DNA of 64,000 nucleotides, taken from NCBI RefSeq assembly GCF_008297975.1, contig NZ_VLNY01000001.1:682001-746000 (forward strand). The letters run 5' to 3'. The stretch comes from Antrihabitans cavernicola (GTDB lineage: Bacteria > Actinomycetota > Actinomycetes > Mycobacteriales > Mycobacteriaceae). Position numbers and translations under genes: made by a program. Below the pieces are notes generated by a model. That model was not told the DNA's origin. It saw nothing but the letters and a program-made list of their open reading frames with translations, and made no database searches. This document shows, piece after piece, positions 51,537 through 59,214 of this stretch; the stretch's first letter is position 1, and the number at the start of each line of letters is the position of its first letter.

Positions 51537-53951
51537 GTGGGGGCACCGACGCGAACTCAGGTCACGGGCTGGAATGCGGGACCAGTGGGTCAGGTTCCGG
51601 CAATCGTTGCGCCGACGGTGACGGCTATCGACACCGCAGCCGACAGTATGCTTCGCACGATCGACGGACTTGCGTGGTCCGGCGCAGCGAAGAACGCCGC
51701 GGACGGTCGGGCGGACAACGAGAACCGGCAGATGCGCAAGGTCGGATCAGCCTTCGACGACTTGGCCGTTGCCTGCAAGAACGGCGCCGCGGCGATGAGC
51801 CCGATGATCACCGACCTGCAGACAAGCGCGACCAGTCTCGAAGGTGACACCTTCAAGGTCGCCGACGATTGGTCTGTCACCGATCAGAACGACTACCAGG
51901 CGAAGTTCGCGGCATGTGGCGAGAACCAGCGGGCGATCGATTCGATCACACAGTTACAGCAGCGACGCGCTGAAGAGGCAAAGAACGACACGGTGCGGTT
52001 GCAGCGCTTGGCGGAGTCCCTCGGTGTGGCAGACCGGGCCTGCGGTCAGGCAATCGATGCCGCCAACGACGGGATCCGGTCGTTGGCGCCGGTGGCTGCG
52101 GGGCTGTCTGCCACTCTCGCGTCGCGCGACTTCGACGACTTGCACAACGGCAAGGCCACTCCCGAAGAACTCGATCGAATCCACACTGCGGCACAGCTTT
52201 CGAGTGAGCAGCGCGATGCGTTGGCGCACGGACGGCCCGCCACCATGTCGCAGGGCCAGTTCGACTACCTCAACAGATTCCTGCGCACACAGGACGGGAT
52301 GAGCGTCGACGACATCGCTCACCTCGGATCGAATCTTCCTCCCGCGCAACAAAAACAGCTCGAGTCCGACCTCGCGAACAGCATGCAGCTCATGTCGAAT
52401 CCAAGCGTGCACACGGCGAGTATGTCGGCGGCGGGGCAGGCGCCGTCGATGATCGATCATGGCGGCATGGACCGATTGCCCACGCAGGTAAGGACATTGG
52501 TCACCGAGAATCCTGTGGATGCGTGGAGTTCGACGCTGACCAAGGATGGGACTGGCTTCGCGCCGGGGAGCAGCACCCGCGTGAGCGGTGTGGAGATTGC
52601 TCGTTCGGGCGACTTCAAGTCGCTGAACAACATCCTGGGAGCCGGCGACAAAAGCATGGCGGAAGGTTCCGACCTCGATCGTGGGCTGATCAAGCAGGCA
52701 TCGGAAATAGCCAGCGCAACAAAGGATCCCAACACCTTCGTCGGGTCGCTCGGCGATGCGAAGTTTGCCTACGACCAGAATCCCGGTTCGTTCGCCGGAG
52801 CCGACCACGGGCAGAAGGATGCGAACCAACTCGCGAGCAACATGCTCGGCCAGGCGAGTTCGGACCGCACCGCCATCCACGACGCCTTCACCGGAACGAA
52901 CATGGACGTCACCTGCGATCGGGGCGGGCACTACAACGCGACGTCGCACATCGACGGACTGCTGAATCACGACTGGCAGGGCCATGATCAGGGCATCGGC
53001 AAGGTGCTCGGTTCGATCAGCGACAACGCCGCGTCGACCGACCCGTTCGTCAACCAGCAGACGGGCCAGTCAGCGCATGCGCTCGCTCAGTACGTCGGAA
53101 CCCACAAGGAAGCCTTGCTAGATCTCCATCCGGGGAGCCAAGGGATTTTCGATGATCCGGGTAAGCAGTCGATCGGTGCGCTGAACCCGAAAATGACGCA
53201 AGCGCTCGGAGGTGCGTTGGCGCACTACATCCCGAACATGGTCGGGGTCGAGGATGCTTTGGTGCAGAGTCACGGATTCGAGACGATGTCCAGCGGCGAT
53301 GTGAAGGACGTGTTCGCCGTCGTCGACACCGACAAGCACGCAGCCGTCAGCTTCAATGACGCTGCTTATGCGTCGATTTCACAGCTGGATCGGCAGTTCG
53401 GCATCGGTGGTGGTGAACACTCCGCGCTCGGCGAGTTCGCGGGGCGTATCGACTGGGCAGCGCAGAGCGGAATGAACGAAGAACTGGCCAGCCGAATCCA
53501 TGACGCGGGCGAGCTCGACAAAGCGAAATCGGATATCTGGGATTCGGTGAAAGAGGGCGTCTCGTTCGGCGTCGGCAAGGTCCCGGTGATCGGCGAGGGT
53601 GCGTCGCTGGGCGTCGATATGAGTGCGCCGGAGGCGAAGTCGTGGTTGCTCGGCTCGGTACCGGATCAGCATGCGCAAGTCGATATCGGCATGCGCGGAT
53701 CGTCGGCCAGCCAGAACTACAACATTTTGCAAGGGTTGGCGTTGTCGCCGGATCATCAGGATGTGGTGCATGATCCGAATGTGGGTAGGTACTTCGACGG
53801 GGACGGTGGGCTGAAGCCGTTCGACGATATTTCCAAGCAGGGGCTAGCACCTGAATTCAACGAGTACATGCGAGATTACTTGCCGCATTTGGCCGACTAC
53901 CAGCTTGCATGGATCACGGGCAATGATCCGAGGAATTGGTTGGGTAAGTGA
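51537..53951 (+). CDS. 804-residue ESX effector-like protein
   Basis: GTG 51537 follows CGGGAGGTACTG. The first 100 residues have WXG100-like helices (MLRTIDGLAWSGAAKNAADGRADNENRQM) that may pair with the EspC-like protein. A long helical middle (RLQRLAESLGVADRACGQAIDA) and repeated blocks (GQSAHALAQYVGTHKEALLDLHPGSQG, ALNPKMTQALGGALAHYIPNMVG) follow, ending with YLPHLADYQLAWITGNDPRNW. It resembles the large proteins called TPR repeat region-containing in mycobacteria that lie next to EspC-like genes and small lipoproteins. Catalytic residues were not identified. The stop overlaps the lipoprotein start (GTGA). Confidence 0.65.
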   Translation: MGAPTRTQVTGWNAGPVGQVPAIVAPTVTAIDTAADSMLRTIDGLAWSGAAKNAADGRADNENRQMRKVGSAFDDLAVACKNGAAAMSPMITDLQTSATSLEGDTFKVADDWSVTDQNDYQAKFAACGENQRAIDSITQLQQRRAEEAKNDTVRLQRLAESLGVADRACGQAIDAANDGIRSLAPVAAGLSATLASRDFDDLHNGKATPEELDRIHTAAQLSSEQRDALAHGRPATMSQGQFDYLNRFLRTQDGMSVDDIAHLGSNLPPAQQKQLESDLANSMQLMSNPSVHTASMSAAGQAPSMIDHGGMDRLPTQVRTLVTENPVDAWSSTLTKDGTGFAPGSSTRVSGVEIARSGDFKSLNNILGAGDKSMAEGSDLDRGLIKQASEIASATKDPNTFVGSLGDAKFAYDQNPGSFAGADHGQKDANQLASNMLGQASSDRTAIHDAFTGTNMDVTCDRGGHYNATSHIDGLLNHDWQGHDQGIGKVLGSISDNAASTDPFVNQQTGQSAHALAQYVGTHKEALLDLHPGSQGIFDDPGKQSIGALNPKMTQALGGALAHYIPNMVGVEDALVQSHGFETMSSGDVKDVFAVVDTDKHAAVSFNDAAYASISQLDRQFGIGGGEHSALGEFAGRIDWAAQSGMNEELASRIHDAGELDKAKSDIWDSVKEGVSFGVGKVPVIGEGASLGVDMSAPEAKSWLLGSVPDQHAQVDIGMRGSSASQNYNILQGLALSPDHQDVVHDPNVGRYFDGDGGLKPFDDISKQGLAPEFNEYMRDYLPHLADYQLAWITGNDPRNWLGK

Positions 53952-54691
53952 TATTCAAGGTGGGGCGTGGTTCGTTGTGGACGTCTGTGGCGTGCGTCGT
54001 GATGCTAGCTGCGGTGGGATGTGGAGGGAGCTCGACGCAACAACAAATCGAAACTTATCGCGTGCCGAGCAATGTCAAATACAACTACGTCTGGTCTGCG
54101 GCTCCCGGGATAGATCTACGTTCCGCCGCCGCCGCGGTTGCGCGCGCGTTCACCGAGTCGATGCGCATCACGTTGCAAGGAGACCTCAACGCGGGCTATC
54201 CCGGGTACGACCGGGCAATAGCTCGTCTGGCGAATATGCATTTCAGTCCCGCTGACCTGCCTGTTCTTCAGGTGGACGGTACCTACTACATGCACTTGTT
54301 ACGACTGGAGCTGAGTGCCGACGGAGTTCGGCACGCGGTGATCTGTTCCTGGAGAAACGGTCTCGGCTACACCGAGGGGAACACGTACTCGTCTAGCAGT
54401 GCCCTTCCTGGACTTTGGGTGGAGGCATCCACGATCGATATGCGGCCGAAGTCTGCGGATTCAACTATCGACAGTGCGCCATTAATCGGTCCGGCAAGGG
54501 CACCGGTGACCGACATTTTCGCGGGCTGGACCTTTCCGTCTGCTGATCTGGTATCCGCGTCGGACGAACAGGCGTGCCAGGCGCTCACTGACACAACAAT
54601 TCCACCCGAGTACCGGGCCACCACTACGCGAAAACTCGATCACCCGATGCCCACCTTGCCGCCGACGCCAGGTTGGCCGGCATCGAGTTGA
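53948..54691 (+). CDS. Lipoprotein of the promoter-1 operon
   Basis: A 247-residue protein. GTG 53948 overlaps the upstream stop. The lipobox AAVGCGGSS lies at residue 25 behind a hydrophobic segment (TSVACVVMLAAVGC). The mature part has ILQVDGTYYMHLLRLELSADGVRHAVIC-type strands. The family was not recognised, and a surface or periplasmic role beside the large effector is likely from coupling. The 3' gap of 162 bp holds promoter 2. Confidence 0.65.
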   Translation: MIFKVGRGSLWTSVACVVMLAAVGCGGSSTQQQIETYRVPSNVKYNYVWSAAPGIDLRSAAAAVARAFTESMRITLQGDLNAGYPGYDRAIARLANMHFSPADLPVLQVDGTYYMHLLRLELSADGVRHAVICSWRNGLGYTEGNTYSSSSALPGLWVEASTIDMRPKSADSTIDSAPLIGPARAPVTDIFAGWTFPSADLVSASDEQACQALTDTTIPPEYRATTTRKLDHPMPTLPPTPGWPASS

Positions 54692-54789
54692 TCGCCGACC
54701 TTTAAGCGCGAGACCGAACAAATGGTCGAGGTCCGCGCCGCTTCTGCCACCATTTCTTCGGTGTCGAGGCAAGGAATATCCGTTTCGAT

Positions 54790-54815
54790 GGAACCGGACA
54801 GACGCTGAACGCGTC
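54790..54815 (+). promoter_or_regulatory. SigM-like ECF promoter 2 of the T7SS island
   Basis: GGAACC (54790-54795), 16 bp, CGTC (54812-54815), then GGATAGGTTGATGGG. It lies about 40 bp upstream of the EspC-like start. Confidence 0.8.
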
Positions 54816-54853
54816 GGATAGGTTGATGGGCGTTTCGACCGAGGAGGGACCGC

Positions 54854-55222
54854 ATGACCGACGTTGGGCAGGGCGACGCCATCGCGATGTACAACGCTGC
54901 GGTTAGCGGGACTCTCAAGATCGACCCGCTTGTAGCGCAGGTTTGTGCTTCGCACTGCGCTGAGCTCGCTGGGATGTTCGCCGACCAAGCGGTGGCTGCG
55001 GCTGATCTCTCACACTCTTCAGGATTCGGCGGATTCGCGTCATCGCATGAATTGCAATCTGGTTTCGGTCGGAAGGGGCAAGAAGCCGTCGATATGATTC
55101 ACGCGTATCGCGAAGCTGCGTTTCGGTTCGAGGCAGCTTTCCTTGCTGCGGGGCAATTGTTCGAAGAGGCTGATGCTGCCAATTCACGGGCCCTTGCGTC
55201 GATTCAGCCGAGTTCAACATGA
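54854..55222 (+). CDS. EspC-like/DUF2563-type small protein, copy 1
   Basis: A 122-residue protein starting MTDVGQGDAIAMYNAAVSGTLKID behind GAGGAGGG. Helices include VAQVCASHCAELAGMFADQAVAA, and AYREAAFRFEAAFLAAGQLFEEAD follows the GFGGF motif. The same start (MTDVGQGDAIAMYNAAV) occurs in a second copy 1.3 kb downstream, so the two are paralogues. Two conserved Cys (Cys31 and Cys35) may form a disulfide in the exported form. It overlaps the lipoprotein gene (ATGA) and is driven by promoter 2. It is probably an ESX-exported helical partner. Confidence 0.65.
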   Translation: MTDVGQGDAIAMYNAAVSGTLKIDPLVAQVCASHCAELAGMFADQAVAAADLSHSSGFGGFASSHELQSGFGRKGQEAVDMIHAYREAAFRFEAAFLAAGQLFEEADAANSRALASIQPSST

Positions 55223-55815
55223 GTAGACGTCTGCAACTCGTAGTCGTGGTCTGTTGCGCCGCGCTCGTTGGTTGCGGGTCGTCAGCGACGGCTCCCTCCT
55301 CTAGTGCTGGGAGCTCTGCACCCTCGCTGCCGTCGAACTCTTCGATTTTGGCGAACCCCAACTTCAAACCACCACAGCAACATAACCAAGGTGGCCGACC
55401 CGATGTCACCTACGACCCGTGCTTACGGATCGACGACGCGACTGTCCGCGCGATGGGGTTTGATCCGGCGTCGCGAGCGCGTGACGATTTCGTATCGGAG
55501 TACACATTCCTCGAATGCAAATTCAAGTCGGCGCTGCGCTATCTAACAATCAAGTCGGGGAATATCACGATGGAGCAGGAGCGCGAGCGGTACACAGGCA
55601 TGTTCGAAAACCTCGATATCAATGGGCGAGAAGCGATAATTGTTCGCGAACCCAATGCCAACGACACGTGCGCGCTGAATATGCGAACCAATCAAGGTTA
55701 CGTACGTATCGCAACGGTACTGACAGTTGATGCGCTCGTGCAGAAAATCGGCCGTTGCGACGGCATCGCCGATATTGCAAAGGCTGTAGAGCCGACAATC
55801 GGAGAGGGTAAGTAG
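55219..55815 (+). CDS. DUF3558 lipoprotein, copy 1
   Basis: A 198-residue protein. The lipobox ALVGCGSS is at residue 19. A Ser/Pro linker is followed by the DUF3558 domain: GGRPDVTYDPCLRIDDATVRAMGFDPASRARDDF, FLECKFKSALRYLTI, NDTCALNMRTNQG and CDGIADIAKAVEPTIG with conserved Cys. It is 4 nt overlapped with the EspC-like gene and is closely related to the second copy at 56499-57101. DUF3558 lipoproteins are widespread in mycolata, with no biochemical role assigned. Confidence 0.82.
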   Translation: MSRRLQLVVVVCCAALVGCGSSATAPSSSAGSSAPSLPSNSSILANPNFKPPQQHNQGGRPDVTYDPCLRIDDATVRAMGFDPASRARDDFVSEYTFLECKFKSALRYLTIKSGNITMEQERERYTGMFENLDINGREAIIVREPNANDTCALNMRTNQGYVRIATVLTVDALVQKIGRCDGIADIAKAVEPTIGEGK

Positions 55816-55863
55816 CGGAGGCCGATCCGAGCGGGCTCCAGAAGTTGGAGCGATGCGCCGAGG

Positions 55864-55998
55864 ATGCCAACCAACGAGGGCGATCTCCGAATCAAGATAT
55901 TTCTCAGTACCGACGCTCTGGTGCGAAATGTCGGTGCATGCGACGACATCGTAAGGATCGCAAAGGTCATCGAACCGACCATCGGACAAGGGAAGTAG
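55864..55998 (+). pseudogene. Relic of a third DUF3558 lipoprotein gene
   Basis: The ATG 55864 frame (44 residues, MPTNEGDLRIKIFLSTDALV, then CDDIVRIAKVIEPTIGQGK and TAG) aligns with the last 44 residues of the DUF3558 lipoproteins (MRTNQGYVRIATVLTVDALV, then CDGIADIAKAVEPTIG). The N-terminal three quarters are absent. Tandem duplication followed by deletion is the simplest explanation. Confidence 0.75.
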
Positions 55999-56066
55999 CT
56001 AGGCCGAGGCCACAGCAAGATCGGCACCCACCGCTCGGCGTAGTCGTGAGGAATCTCCGGCCGAAG

Positions 56067-56092
56067 GGAACCGGGCAACCTTTCCATGCGTC
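56067..56092 (+). promoter_or_regulatory. SigM-like ECF promoter 3 of the T7SS island
   Basis: GGAACC (56067-56072), 16 bp, CGTC (56089-56092), then GGATAGGTTGATGGG. It lies about 40 bp upstream of the second EspC-like start. Confidence 0.8.
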
Positions 56093-56130
56093 GGATAGGT
56101 TGATGGGTGTTTTGACCGAGGGGGATCGAG

Positions 56131-56502
56131 ATGACTGACGTGGGGCAGGGCGACGCCATCGCGATGTACAACGCTGCCGTCGGTGGGACGTTGAAGATTG
56201 AGCAAGGGGTGGCACAGGCGTGCGCGACTAGATGCGAAGAGCTTTTTGGCGTCTTCGACGATCAAATGGAAGTAGCGCAGCGGTTGTCGCACAACAGCGG
56301 ATTTGGCGGGTTTGGGTCGGCTCGCGAGCTACAGGTCGGCTTCGATGGAAAGGGCCATGAGGCCGTCACTATGCTTCGCGCCTACCGCGAAGCGGCACTG
56401 AGGTTTCAAGCGGCATTCCTCGCGGCCGGGCAACAGTTCGACGCCGCCGATGCGATCAACGCACGAGTTCTGGGATCCGTTGCGCAAGGGATCGACTCAT
56501 GA
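56131..56502 (+). CDS. EspC-like/DUF2563-type small protein, copy 2
   Basis: A 123-residue paralogue of the protein at 54854-55222, with the same start (MTDVGQGDAIAMYNAAV) and GFGGF-type centre (HNSGFGGFGSARELQVGFDGKG), then AYREAALRFQAAFLAAGQQFDAADAI. The ribosome site is GAGGGGGA. The stop overlaps the start of the second DUF3558 lipoprotein (ATGA). Divergence from copy 1 is strongest in the region after the shared start (KIEQGVAQACATRCEELF), though the Cys spacing is similar. Confidence 0.65.
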   Translation: MTDVGQGDAIAMYNAAVGGTLKIEQGVAQACATRCEELFGVFDDQMEVAQRLSHNSGFGGFGSARELQVGFDGKGHEAVTMLRAYREAALRFQAAFLAAGQQFDAADAINARVLGSVAQGIDS

Positions 56503-57101
56503 AACCTTGCTGGTTAGTCGTGGCGTTGGTTGCTGGTGGCGCCTTGACCGGGTGTGGCTCGAATGAAACGAGTTCGCAGCAGCCGCATACATCGCCCGAG
56601 TCGGCATCGACGGTTGCCGCCCCGGCCACGCTGACAGCCAGGCAGTACCAGCCACCGAAGCAGCGCAATCAGGGTGGCCGGCCCGACGTCGTGTACGACC
56701 CGTGCACGTATGTGAACGATGAAACAATCAAGGCACTCGGATTGGACCCTGCGAGCAGGGAACGTGATGACTTTCTCGCTGAGTACACGATTTTCGATTG
56801 CAAGTTCAAATCGACGGTGCGACGGGTGACCATTTCTTCGGGCAACATCACGATGGAGCAGGAGCGAACGCGGTACGCGGGAATGATCGAAAACCTGACC
56901 GTCAATGGTCGTGAAGCAATGATTGTGCGCGAACCCGAGGAAGTTCCCGAGTCGTGCGCACTGAATATGAGGACGGATCAGGGGATCGCGAGGATCTCGA
57001 CCCTTCTGACCGTCGAAGGCCTTTACCAGAAACTAGACCGCTGCGACGGCATCGTCGATATCGCCAAAGCTGTTGAGCCAACTATCGGCAAGGGAAAGTA
57101 G
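56499..57101 (+). CDS. DUF3558 lipoprotein, copy 2
   Basis: A 200-residue paralogue of copy 1. The lipobox ALTGCGSN is at residue 19. The DUF3558 domain has NQGGRPDVVYDPCTYVNDETIKALGLDPASRERDDF, KFKSTVRRVTI, ESCALNMRTDQG and CDGIVDIAKAVEPTIG. It is directly followed (2 bp) by the PPE-like gene, which shows the operon from promoter 3 continues to the EspG-type gene. Confidence 0.82.
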   Translation: MKPCWLVVALVAGGALTGCGSNETSSQQPHTSPESASTVAAPATLTARQYQPPKQRNQGGRPDVVYDPCTYVNDETIKALGLDPASRERDDFLAEYTIFDCKFKSTVRRVTISSGNITMEQERTRYAGMIENLTVNGREAMIVREPEEVPESCALNMRTDQGIARISTLLTVEGLYQKLDRCDGIVDIAKAVEPTIGKGK

Positions 57102-57103
57102 CC

Positions 57104-58483
57104 ATGAGCGATCCGATAGATATCCTTGCTCCCGGCGCCAAAGCTGCTGCAAATACAGAGCAGTGGTCGCAGTCGATTGCACGGCAAGAGAGCGAACGCG
57201 GCGCGCGCGAGGCCGCGTTGGGTCGCGATGTCGACCCGCAGTACGTGACGAGCATGGAGAACTTCGAAGGCCTCTCACATGCTGAGATGTACAAGGGCGC
57301 ACAGGAAATGATGCCGGGCACCATCAACGAGGCCGTCGGCAAGTGGGGCAACATCGGAACGGCGATCACCTTTGCCAACGCCCGATTCAAGCAAGGCATC
57401 GAGACTGCGATGGCTGGCAAGTGGGAAGGTGTGGCAGCCGATGCTGCTACGCGTTCGGTGGCCACCTTCGCCAGCTCGTGCGACACGTTCCAGGGGAGCG
57501 TCTACGCAATCACCGACCGGCTGATGGAGGTCGGTCAAGCCGCACAAATCGTCAAGACTTCCGTCCCACCTCCACCAATTTCGAATCCGCTGCAAGTCAT
57601 CGCTGGTCTACCCAATGTCGCTGCGGCAGAAGCGCAGAAAGCCGCGGAAGAGGCTGCGCATCGTGAAGCCGTTCGCATCATGACGACGCACTACCAACCG
57701 ACCTACCAGAACGCAGGCGACAACGTCCCGCGTTTTACTGCGCCCCAGGGCATTCCCTCCGCGGATGGCGGCGGTGGAGTCGGCGGCAGCGGCACTGGTG
57801 GCAGCGCGAGCGGCCAGGGCGGATCCGGCACCACCGGCCTCGGGCCGACGGGCACCCAGGCGCACGATCAGCAGTCCGGCGACCAGCAAGCGGGCAACAC
57901 AAACCCCGCCGCCGACAGCCAAGCCGGCAACCAACAAGGCAACCAACAGAGCAACCAACAAGGCGATCAAGCAGGCGATCAATCCGGCAGCCAAGGTGAC
58001 TCGACCCATGCCGCAAACGCGGCTGACGGTCAATCAGGCAACCAAGCTGCCAACGCGCCCGGCACGAATCAGAACGCCGATGCAGGCCGCAACCCAAGCT
58101 CCACCGGTGGCGCGAATCCCTATGGCTCCGGCGGACTTTCCGGGCTCACGGGTGGTGGTGCAGGCGGACTCGGCCGCGGCACCGGCGGCCTGGGCAGTGG
58201 AGGCCTCTCGGGCGCAGGTGCGAAAGGCAGCCTCACGCCGAGCGGATTACCCGGCAGCGCAACAGGTCCCGAGGGCAAGCCAGGCGCGGGGGGCGTTGCT
58301 GCCGGACGCCCCGGAGCCCCCGGTGCCGGTGGCATGCATCCTGGCGGACGCAAGGGCAAGGGCGAAGACGACGACGAACACAAGATTCCGAGCTACCTCG
58401 TCAACGTCGACAACGGCAACGAACTCATCGGGAAGATGCCGCCCGCAGCACCGCCCGTCCTCGGAGCATACGAGCCGGAATGA
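57104..58483 (+). CDS. PPE/WXG-like glycine-rich ESX substrate
   Basis: A 459-residue protein. Residues 1-165 are a helical domain (FEGLSHAEMYKGAQEMMPGTINEAVGKWG) with a WxG-like turn (MAGKWEGVAADAATRSV), similar to the PPE-type helical bundle of Nocardia and mycobacterial substrates. Residues 220-440 are low-complexity Gly, Gln, Ser and Asn repeats (GNQQGNQQSNQQGDQAGDQ) and then Gly/Leu repeats (GGLSGLTGGGAGG). The C-terminus KIPSYLVNVDNGNELIGKMPPAAPPVLGAYEPE is conserved-looking. It overlaps the next gene, an EspG-type chaperone, by 4 nt, as PPE/EspG pairs do. Confidence 0.72.
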   Translation: MSDPIDILAPGAKAAANTEQWSQSIARQESERGAREAALGRDVDPQYVTSMENFEGLSHAEMYKGAQEMMPGTINEAVGKWGNIGTAITFANARFKQGIETAMAGKWEGVAADAATRSVATFASSCDTFQGSVYAITDRLMEVGQAAQIVKTSVPPPPISNPLQVIAGLPNVAAAEAQKAAEEAAHREAVRIMTTHYQPTYQNAGDNVPRFTAPQGIPSADGGGGVGGSGTGGSASGQGGSGTTGLGPTGTQAHDQQSGDQQAGNTNPAADSQAGNQQGNQQSNQQGDQAGDQSGSQGDSTHAANAADGQSGNQAANAPGTNQNADAGRNPSSTGGANPYGSGGLSGLTGGGAGGLGRGTGGLGSGGLSGAGAKGSLTPSGLPGSATGPEGKPGAGGVAAGRPGAPGAGGMHPGGRKGKGEDDDEHKIPSYLVNVDNGNELIGKMPPAAPPVLGAYEPE

Positions 58484-59214
58484 GATGGACCTTCACGCCC
58501 GACGAGTTCATGCACGTCTGGGCCGAGACCGACCTGGACCGATATCCGCACCCGCTGCGACTGATGTCGGCCTACCGGCTGTTGTCGGATTTCGAAGTCG
58601 CCAAACAGGAGATCGCCGGTCGGCTCCGGCACGGCCACGACTCCGATCTCTCTGTGGCACTGCGCATCATGGCGATTGCGGAAACCCGCATCACCATCAC
58701 CGGTGAGGAAGGTATTCCGCCGCAAGACATTCGGATGCTCGGCGGCAGCATCGGTTCGATGGGCGTCGTCGTTCGGCAGTGCCCAGGCCCGACTGGAGCG
58801 GTCACCATCGTGCTCGGCCCCGCCGACGAGGTACCCTCCCGCATGGTCGACGCTCTCACCAGCCGACCGAAGGGGCGCCTGGCCCCGATGACCGAAACCT
58901 TCGACCGTGTTCGCGATTCGCAGGCACCGGTGATGGCGTCGGCTGCCGCGAACAAGTCGGCCGGAATGCAGATTCGCCGCCTGCTGAAATCCCCCCGTGA
59001 CTGCACCGGCCGAGTGGTGGTGACGCGGCACGCGAATGCCGGCACCCCGAGCCCGATCGAATACATCAGCTGGATGGACATCGCAGGCGACGGTCGATAC
59101 CTGATTCGGCAGAGCAGCGAAATCGAGGTAGTCCCCTGTTCCGACGACTACCTCGTCACGGAGCTCGCGAGGCTGTCGGGAATGCGCGAGCGCGCTCGCC
59201 ATCGGCGCGGCTAA
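58480..59214 (+). CDS. EspG-family ESX secretion chaperone
   Basis: A 244-residue cytosolic chaperone. The start FTPDEFMHVWAETDLDRYPHPLRLM and the later NKSAGMQIRRLLKSPRDCTGRVVVTRH and SWMDIAGDGRYLIRQSSEIEVVPCSDDYLVTELARL match the ESX secretion-associated EspG family. EspG binds the helical tip of PPE-type substrates and keeps them soluble. ATG 58480 overlaps the PPE-like stop, so the pair is stoichiometrically coupled. It is the last gene of the promoter-3 operon and converges with the NAD(P)-binding protein gene, with the stops overlapping. Confidence 0.88.
   Translation: MRWTFTPDEFMHVWAETDLDRYPHPLRLMSAYRLLSDFEVAKQEIAGRLRHGHDSDLSVALRIMAIAETRITITGEEGIPPQDIRMLGGSIGSMGVVVRQCPGPTGAVTIVLGPADEVPSRMVDALTSRPKGRLAPMTETFDRVRDSQAPVMASAAANKSAGMQIRRLLKSPRDCTGRVVVTRHANAGTPSPIEYISWMDIAGDGRYLIRQSSEIEVVPCSDDYLVTELARLSGMRERARHRRG

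Larger units (their letters stand above)
55816..56130. other. Gap with decayed DUF3558 copy and promoter 3
   Basis: 315 bp. It contains the relic coding segment at 55864-55998 and SigM-like promoter 3 at 56067-56092. No complete gene was seen. Confidence 0.7.

Noticed and set aside
57860-58010. Short repeats (GNQQ, GDQ) considered as a CRISPR or tandem DNA array
   Set aside because: They are in-frame low-complexity codons of the PPE-like protein, with no equal spacers.
47101-59214. A complete ESX secretion locus
   Set aside because: No EccB, EccC, EccD, EccE, EccA or mycosin gene was seen in the window; only substrates, lipoproteins and an EspG-type chaperone.
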